Part shown: positions 1 to 4,743 of the stretch, piece after piece
Position numbering within the stretch: the stretch's first letter is position 1
Layout: each line of letters opens with the position of its first letter
Source: Candidatus Woesearchaeota archaeon
Lineage (GTDB): Archaea; Nanobdellota; Nanobdellia; Woesearchaeales; 21-14-0-10-32-9
Assembly (NCBI GenBank): GCA_007117145.1
Contig: SKHC01000041.1
Span: 1-7,916 of the forward strand
Direction of reading: 5' to 3'
Length of the DNA stretch: 7,916 nucleotides
Made by a program: the position numbers and the translations under genes
Notes under the pieces: model-generated
What the model was told of the DNA's origin: nothing
Seen by the model: the letters and a program-made list of their open reading frames with translations, nothing else
Database searches by the model: none

Positions 1-449
1 AAGCTATGGGACAAGGAAATGCAAGAAGTGCACCAAGTCCAAGCATCGTAGACGTTGCAATAAGCGTAAACGAAGAAACAGGAGAGTTTAGTACATTGAT
101 AGCAGCAGTTCTAGCAGCAGATCCTGCAGTACTTGCAACACTAAGCGGTAGAGGACAATTCACTGTCTTTGCACCAACAGATGCAGCATTTGCAGAGTTA
201 GGTCTGGACGCAGGTAACATAGCTGACTTACCTCAAGAAGCATTAACAGACATCTTGTTATACCACGTAGCTAGAGGTAACAGAGACTCAGGAGATGTAC
301 TTGCGAGTTCAAGAATAAGAATGCTTAACGGTCAATTCGTATTCCAAAATGCAGGAGTGCTAAATGAAGACGTTAACATAATTGCAACTGATGTACCTGC
401 AGCTAACGGAGTTATCCATGTAATTGACAGCGTATTATTGCCAAATTAA
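1..449 (+). CDS. Fasciclin (FAS1) domain protein, secreted, 5' partial
   Basis: This is the 3' part of a gene whose frame is open to the first base of the window. The ATG at base 6 is therefore probably internal, and the true start with any signal peptide lies upstream. The visible 147 residues are one nearly complete FAS1 domain. A polar linker (NARSAPSP) comes first, then SIVDVAIS, the conserved H1 motif QFTVFAPTDAAF in the middle, and the H2 motif NGVIHVIDSVLLP at the C-terminus, two residues before the TAA stop. FAS1 domains are extracellular adhesion modules, so a secreted or surface-anchored role is inferred. No C-terminal anchor follows the domain. The sequence is alanine-rich and uses GCA very often. 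By hand count it is about 45% GC over the first 180 bases, richer than its neighbours, which may mean high expression or transfer. Family assignment is secure; length and localisation are not visible. Confidence 0.93.
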   Translation, partial: AMGQGNARSAPSPSIVDVAISVNEETGEFSTLIAAVLAADPAVLATLSGRGQFTVFAPTDAAFAELGLDAGNIADLPQEALTDILLYHVARGNRDSGDVLASSRIRMLNGQFVFQNAGVLNEDVNIIATDVPAANGVIHVIDSVLLPN

Positions 450-458
450 ACTGGCAAC

Positions 459-474
459 TTTTTTTCTTTTTTTT
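459..474 (+). terminator. T-tract terminator after the fasciclin gene
   Basis: A run of seven T, one C and eight T begins 10 bases after the fasciclin stop codon, with no hairpin in front. Such bare T-tracts terminate archaeal RNA polymerase. It could be leaky, since the small gene 27 bases further on carries a ribosome binding site as if it were read from a longer transcript. Confidence 0.6.
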
Positions 475-486
475 AAATAAATATAA

Positions 487-495
487 GGAGGGTGA
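487..495 (+). promoter_or_regulatory. Strong Shine-Dalgarno site of the 42-aa gene
   Basis: GGAGGGTGA ends five bases before the ATG at 501 and is closely complementary to the 3' end of 16S rRNA. It is the main evidence that this very short frame is translated. The GGTGA-N5-ATG spacing is identical to that at base 1833. A TATA-like stretch (TTTTAAAT, 471-478) lies about 26 bases from the ATG. A transcript from it would start almost at the ATG and lose this site, so read-through from upstream or a longer leader seems more likely. Confidence 0.75.
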
Positions 496-500
496 AAAAC

Positions 501-629
501 ATGAATAAACATAATCATTACGCACAACAAGTAGTTCCGTTAATGGTAGAGCAAGGACTAGTCTTAGAAGATCAAAAAGATGAATACCTAGAATACCTAA
601 ACAACGAAATCCACGAAGAAGAATTCTAA
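501..629 (+). CDS. Small acidic protein of 42 residues, unknown function
   Basis: I do not recognise this protein. It begins MNKHNHYAQQVVPLMVEQG and ends in an acidic tail (NNEIHEEEF). The N-terminal ten residues are rich in His, Asn and Gln. The middle (about residues 11-22) is moderately hydrophobic, and the C-terminal half is strongly acidic, with at least ten Asp/Glu in the last 20 residues. No cysteines, signal peptide or membrane segment is present, so it is probably a soluble, mainly helical cytoplasmic peptide. Evidence for coding is the strong ribosome binding site at correct spacing, an ATG-to-TAA frame, and a T-tract directly after the stop. It lies 51 bases after the fasciclin gene on the same strand and could share its transcript. 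Its stop is only two bases from the stop of the convergent plsX-like gene. Confidence 0.7.
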   Translation: MNKHNHYAQQVVPLMVEQGLVLEDQKDEYLEYLNNEIHEEEF

Positions 630-640
630 TTTTATTTTTT
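630..640 (+). terminator. T-tract terminator after the 42-aa gene
   Basis: TTTTATTTTTT begins directly after the TAA of the small gene. It would stop rightward transcription before it runs far into the convergent gene, whose last codons overlap the tract. The opposite strand has no matching T-tract here, so the leftward plsX-like transcript may continue antisense through the small gene. Confidence 0.55.
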
Positions 641-1708
641 AATTACTTCTCTCATACTAGAAATAACATCTGAATTTCTATACTCTTTAACCCTTTTCAA
701 ACCTTCAAAAATCTCACTTGAAGTAGAATTACCTTGAAGCTTAACTAAGTAATTATTCAGCCCAAGAAGTGGAGCGCCATTATAAGTGGCGGGATTTATC
801 CTTGTGAGCATATCATCAAAGTGACTGTTTTTATAAGACGCTTTGGCCAAACCAAGTGAAGCTAAAACCATGTAGTCTTTCACATTTTTAGGACCTCGCG
901 TTATCCTTTTAAATTCGTATCCAATTAAATCTTTAATACCTTTCAATAACTTAATACTAATATTTCCTGTGTGACCATCAGTTAAAACAATGTCTTTGTA
1001 ACCATCGAAAAGCCCTATGTGTCCTTCAACGTAAGGAGATTTAGCATCAAAATTTAAAAGTCCTTCATCTGCCATGTTTGAAAGTATATCCTTAGTTTCT
1101 TTTACGAATTTGTTTCCTTTACTTGTTTCACTACCAATACTTAAAATACCAATGCTTGGCTCAATTCCTTTTGTAAGCTCTAAGTACTTACTTGCTAGCA
1201 AACCAAACTCTGCAAGCTCTTCTGGTTTAGTGTCTTTTGTAGATCCTATGTCTGTGAATAAAACAGGGTTGTTCTTACTTGGAAGCATAGTCATAAGAGG
1301 TGGAACATTTACATTTAAACCATCAATCATACCAATTTTTTTAGCAGAATAAAAAACCATTGCTTGAGTGTCATGCATAGAAACTCCAACATCAATAGTA
1401 CCTTCATTTAAACCATCTAAAAGCTTAAACAAACTAGTATTTTCTGGCTCAAAAACAACAGAACGGGGGTTTCTTTTAACTCTTCTAGCATTTTCAAAAT
1501 AAAAAGGCGCGTTCACATACCCTGTTCTTGAATAATCTAAAGACCTAGCAGGTAAATTGTCAAAGTCTCCAAACAAAACAATTTCAGACTTCTTATCAAA
1601 TTTTTGATATTTCTGCACAGCCTTCATAATCCTCTCTGAAGGATGAGTTCCATTTTTCCAATCTCCTCCATTAATATCAACACCTATAATTAAATCATCA
1701 ACTCCCAT
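632..1708 (-). CDS. plsX: PlsX-like phosphate acyltransferase homologue (divergent)
   Basis: In bacteria PlsX converts acyl-ACP and phosphate into acyl-phosphate for the first step of phospholipid synthesis. It is a peripheral membrane enzyme of about 330-350 residues. With the ATG at 1708 this protein has 358. Family landmarks appear in order: DINGGD (residues 11-16, for the usual DAMGGD), DIGSTKDTKPEEL (153-165), IGILSIGSETSKG (186-198), NF (219-220), DGHTGN (244-249, for DGFTGN), then GAPLLGL and VKLQGNS (311-328). The normally conserved SAGNTGA is SMHDTQA (110-116), so substrate or activity may differ. The frame can be extended 19 codons to a TTG at 1765. I prefer ATG 1708 because a TATA-like box sits about 26 bases before it and the GVDINGGD strand follows at once. 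No acpP, plsY or plsC neighbour is visible. Family membership is confident; the reaction and a role in archaeal lipids are uncertain. Confidence 0.85.
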   Translation of the reverse strand: MGVDDLIIGVDINGGDWKNGTHPSERIMKAVQKYQKFDKKSEIVLFGDFDNLPARSLDYSRTGYVNAPFYFENARRVKRNPRSVVFEPENTSLFKLLDGLNEGTIDVGVSMHDTQAMVFYSAKKIGMIDGLNVNVPPLMTMLPSKNNPVLFTDIGSTKDTKPEELAEFGLLASKYLELTKGIEPSIGILSIGSETSKGNKFVKETKDILSNMADEGLLNFDAKSPYVEGHIGLFDGYKDIVLTDGHTGNISIKLLKGIKDLIGYEFKRITRGPKNVKDYMVLASLGLAKASYKNSHFDDMLTRINPATYNGAPLLGLNNYLVKLQGNSTSSEIFEGLKRVKEYRNSDVISSMREVIKK

Positions 1709-1729
1709 GCTTACAAGAAAGTATGATGA

Positions 1730-1737
1730 GTTTAAAA
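1730..1737 (-). promoter_or_regulatory. TATA-like box of the plsX-like gene
   Basis: On the - strand TTTTAAAC is centred about 25-26 bases before the ATG at 1708. No Shine-Dalgarno sequence precedes that ATG, so a leaderless transcript is inferred. The position also argues against the longer TTG-started frame, whose coding sequence would have to contain this promoter. Confidence 0.5.
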
Positions 1738-1741
1738 TAAT

Positions 1742-1767
1742 TTTCGAAATAATAACCACTTGCAAGT
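1742..1767. promoter_or_regulatory. Two short palindromes upstream of the plsX-like promoter
   Basis: TTTCGAAA (1742-1749) lies just upstream of the leftward TATA-like box, and ACTTGCAAGT (1758-1767) is a perfect 10-bp palindrome nine bases beyond it. They lie between the two divergent promoters and could be regulator sites for either gene. Short palindromes are common by chance in AT-rich DNA, so this is only a candidate. Confidence 0.25.
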
Positions 1768-1791
1768 CAAAAAATACTTATTTTCACTAAT

Positions 1792-1800
1792 TTTTATATA
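1792..1800 (+). promoter_or_regulatory. TATA box of the CBS/HPF-like gene
   Basis: TTTTATATA lies about 25 bases before base 1821. An archaeal start site would therefore fall near 1820-1824, giving either a leaderless message from the ATG at 1821 or a leader of about ten bases that keeps the GGTGA site for the ATG at 1833. Confidence 0.6.
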
Positions 1801-1818
1801 GTTAATCATCTTAACTAT
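1798..1818. promoter_or_regulatory. Candidate operator: 8-bp inverted repeat over the core promoter
   Basis: The arms ATAGTTAA and TTAACTAT are perfect inverse complements separated by five bases (TCATC). The dyad begins inside the TATA box and ends just before the predicted transcription start, which is where an archaeal repressor would block TBP/TFB or polymerase. The regulator is not in the window. AT-richness raises the chance of coincidence, but perfect 8-bp arms exactly here are notable. No comparable dyad was seen at the other promoters. Confidence 0.4.
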
Positions 1819-1822
1819 TAAT

Positions 1823-1827
1823 GGTGA
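1823..1827 (+). promoter_or_regulatory. GGTGA Shine-Dalgarno site that decides the start at 1833
   Basis: GGTGA is followed by five bases and ATG, exactly as in the 42-aa gene at 501. This favours initiation at 1833 over the upstream in-frame ATG at 1821, which overlaps the site. Confidence 0.55.
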
Positions 1828-1832
1828 TTGGA

Positions 1833-2948
1833 ATGAAAAAAGATGTAAAGAGAATTATAACCAAAGACTTTGAGCAAGGACTAGTTGATGAGATGATTTC
1901 TAAACTGATACCAAAATTTCATGCAAGTAGAGATGTAGTGATACTTACTGATGGAAAAGATTACAAAGGAGTAATTACAGAAAAACAATTAACAAGAACA
2001 CAACTTGATATTTCAAAAACAAAAGCCCAAAAACTCATGAGACACGCCCCAAAGATAAACCCGAAAACAACCCTTGGAGAAGCTGCAAGGCTAATGCTCG
2101 AATCTAATTTATTCCACTTACCAGTAATTGAAAACAAAAAAGTAGTAGGCGTAGTAAAAGCAAACGACTTGTTATACGAAGCAATTGACATAATAGAAGA
2201 CTACCAAGCAGAAGAAGTAATGACAAAGAAAATCAAAACGATCACCCCAGACACAACACTGAAAACGGCACTAATTACTTTCAGAGAGCAAGGAATAAGC
2301 AGATTACCAATAGAAGAAAATGGTGAACTCGTAGGAATCATTGGACTTCACGACATCGTAAAAAACGCTTTAAAACCAACTGAGAAAAGCGGTATGGGAC
2401 GAACAACGCAAACAACAACTGCTCTAGATGTACCTGTATCAAGTCTTATGAGAAAAGAGATAATACAAGCTAAAAAAACTGCTACGCCAAGAGAAGTCTT
2501 TGAACTTATGAACAAACACGATGTAAGCAGTATAATAATTGAAAGCAAAGGAATAATAACAAGAAAAGACTTGCTTGAAACTTTAAGCTATGAATTAAAC
2601 AAACAAGAAAAAGAAGTCTTCATACAAATTAGCAGTAAACTAGAAGAGATAAATAAAGACATAATCTTAGAAGAAGTTAAACACTTCGTCGTAAAAAACA
2701 AGAGTTTAGGACCAGGATACATATACATACACGTGCAAAAACATAAAGAAACACACAGAAAACTACCTTTACTTCACTTAAGGCTTAGAGTAAGATGTAA
2801 AGACAGCTTTGATATTACAAGTGAAGGATATGGTGAAGAGTCTACAATAAAGCAAGCCCTAAGAAAGCTAAAAACGTTATTGTTAAAATCAGATTACAAA
2901 ATAAGACCTGATGAAGTAATGGACTACTTAGACTTAGACTCACACTAA
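1833..2948 (+). CDS. Four-CBS protein with C-terminal HPF/S30AE-like domain
   Basis: The protein has 371 residues from ATG 1833 (375 if ATG 1821 is used). Four CBS repeats fill the N-terminal two thirds: about 1-58 (degenerate), 64-117, 125-180 and 201-252. They show the usual pattern of V-M/L-M-R/K, TTLxEAxxLM, LPVIE/LPIEE and VGVVKANDLL/VGIIGLHDIV. Paired CBS repeats normally bind adenine nucleotides and act as energy sensors. Residues about 258-353 fit the β-α-β-β-β-α order of ribosome hibernation factors (HPF/RaiA, S30AE fold): strand EVFIQISS, a helix, strand YIYIHVQKHK, basic strand LHLRLRVRC, strand FDITSEGYGE, then helix TIKQALRKLKTLLLK. I infer a cytoplasmic ribosome-dormancy protein gated by nucleotide level. 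It diverges from the plsX-like gene and is followed after 36 bases by the DUF368 gene, which has its own promoter. CBS calls are secure; the HPF match is by pattern. Confidence 0.85.
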   Translation: MKKDVKRIITKDFEQGLVDEMISKLIPKFHASRDVVILTDGKDYKGVITEKQLTRTQLDISKTKAQKLMRHAPKINPKTTLGEAARLMLESNLFHLPVIENKKVVGVVKANDLLYEAIDIIEDYQAEEVMTKKIKTITPDTTLKTALITFREQGISRLPIEENGELVGIIGLHDIVKNALKPTEKSGMGRTTQTTTALDVPVSSLMRKEIIQAKKTATPREVFELMNKHDVSSIIIESKGIITRKDLLETLSYELNKQEKEVFIQISSKLEEINKDIILEEVKHFVVKNKSLGPGYIYIHVQKHKETHRKLPLLHLRLRVRCKDSFDITSEGYGEESTIKQALRKLKTLLLKSDYKIRPDEVMDYLDLDSH

Positions 2949-2952
2949 AACA

Positions 2953-2961
2953 TTTTAAATA
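2953..2961 (+). promoter_or_regulatory. TATA-like box of the DUF368 gene
   Basis: TTTTAAATA begins four bases after the end of the preceding gene and is centred 27-28 bases before the ATG at 2985. No Shine-Dalgarno site precedes that ATG. A separate leaderless transcript is likely, and read-through from the CBS/HPF gene is also possible because no T-tract separates them. Confidence 0.5.
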
Positions 2962-2984
2962 CTTGAGAGTAAATATGAAAGTAA

Positions 2985-3779
2985 ATGATACTATACATAA
3001 AAGGAATACTGATGGGTATAGCAGACTTAGTCCCAGGGATTAGTGGAGGGACGATAGCACTTATCACAGGTATATATGATGAGTTAATAAAAAGCATAAC
3101 TCAAGCAACGTATCTCCCACAGAAAATAATGAATGGAGAATTTAAAGCAATACTAAAATTAAACTACAAATTCTTAATACCTTTATTTTTAGGTATTGTA
3201 ACAGCTCTACTGCTTGGAGCTAGACTTATGAGTTACTTACTTTTAACATATCCAAGTCAAACATACTCACTATTTATTGGTTTAATACTTGCAAGCATAT
3301 ACTTTTTATCAAAAAAATATGTTAAAGAAACCAAAGCAAGCATAGGAATGATATTTGGATTTATGCTAGGAATAATTCTAAGTATAATCGCATTTAATCT
3401 GCCAACACCAGGTCTTGGACTTACGTTTGGCCTTGGATTTATTGCTATCACAGCGATGATACTTCCAGGTATAAGCGGAAGCTACATATTACTAATGCTT
3501 GGACAATACGAATACGCAATAAATCTTGTAAGCGGACTGCCAGGAACGTGGATTCCCGCACTAATATTCATTATAGGTTGCGTTTTTGGATTACTCGTAT
3601 TTTCACGGCTAATATATTACTTGCTAAAAAATTATAGTGCACAAACACACGGGGCTTTAGTTGGCCTAATGTTTGGAGCATTAATTGTTCCAATAAAACT
3701 AGTAATCGAAGTAGGCTTTGAAATATATTCACTATTATTTTTAATTCTGGGATTACTTCTGATAAAATTCATGAAATAA
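2985..3779 (+). CDS. DUF368 membrane protein, probable polyprenyl-phosphate translocase
   Basis: This is a 264-residue integral membrane protein of usual DUF368 length. The family signature is at the N-terminus (GIADLVPGISGGT, residues 11-23). It is repeated in the second half as TAMILPGISGSY (156-167), a duplication typical of the family that suggests two inverted re-entrant halves. Further hydrophobic segments lie near residues 63-82, 92-109, 118-138, 187-213, 222-240 and 244-262, so seven to eight membrane spans are likely. Bacterial DUF368 members (PopT) have been reported to return undecaprenyl phosphate across the membrane. In an archaeon the matching substrate would be dolichyl-type phosphate used in surface glycosylation; that is inference. 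The gene ends 10 bases from the stop of convergent trxB. Its start at ATG 2985 is supported by the TATA spacing and by the signature beginning about ten residues in. Confidence 0.88.
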   Translation: MILYIKGILMGIADLVPGISGGTIALITGIYDELIKSITQATYLPQKIMNGEFKAILKLNYKFLIPLFLGIVTALLLGARLMSYLLLTYPSQTYSLFIGLILASIYFLSKKYVKETKASIGMIFGFMLGIILSIIAFNLPTPGLGLTFGLGFIAITAMILPGISGSYILLMLGQYEYAINLVSGLPGTWIPALIFIIGCVFGLLVFSRLIYYLLKNYSAQTHGALVGLMFGALIVPIKLVIEVGFEIYSLLFLILGLLLIKFMK

Positions 3780-3786
3780 AAAAAAA
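3778..3786 (-). terminator. T-tract terminator of trxB
   Basis: On the - strand nine T in a row begin four bases after the trxB stop codon. The tract overlaps the last bases of the convergent DUF368 gene and should keep leftward transcription out of it. Nothing as clear ends the rightward transcript. Confidence 0.55.
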
Positions 3787-3789
3787 GAT

Positions 3790-4707
3790 TTATTCTAAAT
3801 GGTTTAAGTATCTCTCAGCTTCCATAGCGGCCATGCAACCACTACCTGCTGCTGTGATTGCTTGCCTGTAACTAGTGTCTTGAACGTCACCACCTGCAAA
3901 AACTCCAGGAAGATTCGTTTTAGTGTTTTTTGTAATGAGATAACCATTATCATCCATATCTAAGTGTCCTTTGAAAATTTTTGTGTTTGGAATATGACCA
4001 ATAGCTAAGAAAATACCATCACATTTAACCTCTGATACTTCTTTTGTTTTAGTATCTTCAAGTTTTGCACCAATAACTCCTTTGTCATCACCCAAAACTT
4101 CAACGATTTTCTTATTCCACAAAACATCAGTTTTTTCGTTTTTGAAAAACTTATCTTGCATAATCTTACTAGCTCTAAACTCATCTCTTCTATGAACAAC
4201 AGTGACTTTATCTGCGAATTTGGTTAAGAAATTAGCTTCTTCCATAGCACTATCTCCACCACCTATGACTATGATTTCTTTACCTCTGTAAAAGTATCCA
4301 TCACAAGTAGCACAAGTACTAACACCTCTTCCTTTAAACTTTTCTTCAGATTCCAAACCAAGCCACCTTGCACTAGCACCAGTTGTGATAATTAACGTTT
4401 TAGTTTTAACTTCTTTACCTGAGCTCATCTTTAAATGATAATGATCATCATGTTTTTTGAATTCAACAGCTATATCTGTTTCAAATCTGGAGCCAAATCT
4501 TTCTGCTTGTTTTCTTCCTCTTTCCACAAGTTCAGGTCCTTGAATACCTTCAGGGAATCCTGGAAAATTTTCAACTTCTGTGGTAAGACTTAGTTGTCCT
4601 CCGTGCTCTGGCCCACTATAAACTACGGGGTTTAAATTAGCTCTTGCCGTGTAAATTGCAGCTGTAACTCCTGCGATACCATTTCCTAAAATAACAACGT
4701 TTTCCAT
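3790..4707 (-). CDS. trxB: Thioredoxin reductase (NADPH, FAD), low-Mr type
   Basis: The 305-residue flavoenzyme has the normal length of low-molecular-weight thioredoxin reductases, which pass electrons from NADPH through FAD to a thioredoxin in the cytoplasm. In order it shows the FAD-binding GNGIAG (residues 8-13, an Asn for the usual Ser), GGQLSLTTEVENFPGFP (36-52), the redox-active CATC (132-135), the NADPH-fold GGGDSAMEE (149-157), HRRDEFRA (172-179, the Arg pair that usually marks NADPH preference), and the C-terminal FAD motif GVFAGGDVQD with YRQAITAAGSG (268-290). All key residues are present. It lies 36 bases after argS on the same strand and has its own TATA-like box. The thioredoxin or glutaredoxin partner is not in the window. 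Confidence 0.96.
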   Translation of the reverse strand: MENVVILGNGIAGVTAAIYTARANLNPVVYSGPEHGGQLSLTTEVENFPGFPEGIQGPELVERGRKQAERFGSRFETDIAVEFKKHDDHYHLKMSSGKEVKTKTLIITTGASARWLGLESEEKFKGRGVSTCATCDGYFYRGKEIIVIGGGDSAMEEANFLTKFADKVTVVHRRDEFRASKIMQDKFFKNEKTDVLWNKKIVEVLGDDKGVIGAKLEDTKTKEVSEVKCDGIFLAIGHIPNTKIFKGHLDMDDNGYLITKNTKTNLPGVFAGGDVQDTSYRQAITAAGSGCMAAMEAERYLNHLE

Positions 4708-4730
4708 AATTAAAAAGAAATAAATTATAG

Positions 4731-4738
4731 TTTAAATA
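4731..4738 (-). promoter_or_regulatory. TATA-like box of trxB
   Basis: On the - strand TATTTAAA is centred about 27 bases before the trxB ATG at 4707, in the short gap after argS. No ribosome binding site precedes the ATG, so trxB probably has its own leaderless transcript even though it follows argS closely. Confidence 0.5.
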
Positions 4739-4743
4739 TGTTT

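Noticed and set aside
1074..1352. Rightward open frame of 92 codons inside the plsX-like gene
   Set aside because: It lies wholly antisense to a well-supported conserved gene, has no promoter or ribosome binding site, and its product resembles no family. The same applies to the other antisense frames within the CBS/HPF, DUF368, argS and DUF2779 genes.
1709..1765. N-terminal extension of the plsX-like protein starting at TTG, with a hydrophobic look resembling a signal peptide
   Set aside because: It needs a TTG start without a ribosome binding site, covers the TATA-like box at 1730-1737, and lies before the normal PlsX N-terminus; ATG 1708 fits better.
1821..1832. Start of the CBS/HPF gene at the earlier ATG 1821 as a leaderless message
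   Set aside because: Not excluded, as TATA spacing allows it, but the GGTGA-N5-ATG arrangement identical to that of the small gene favours 1833.
1884..1908. C/D-box sRNA-like elements (GTTGATGA then CTGA)
   Set aside because: Only one C-like and one D-like box 13 bases apart inside a coding region, with no C'/D' pair or closing stem; expected by chance.
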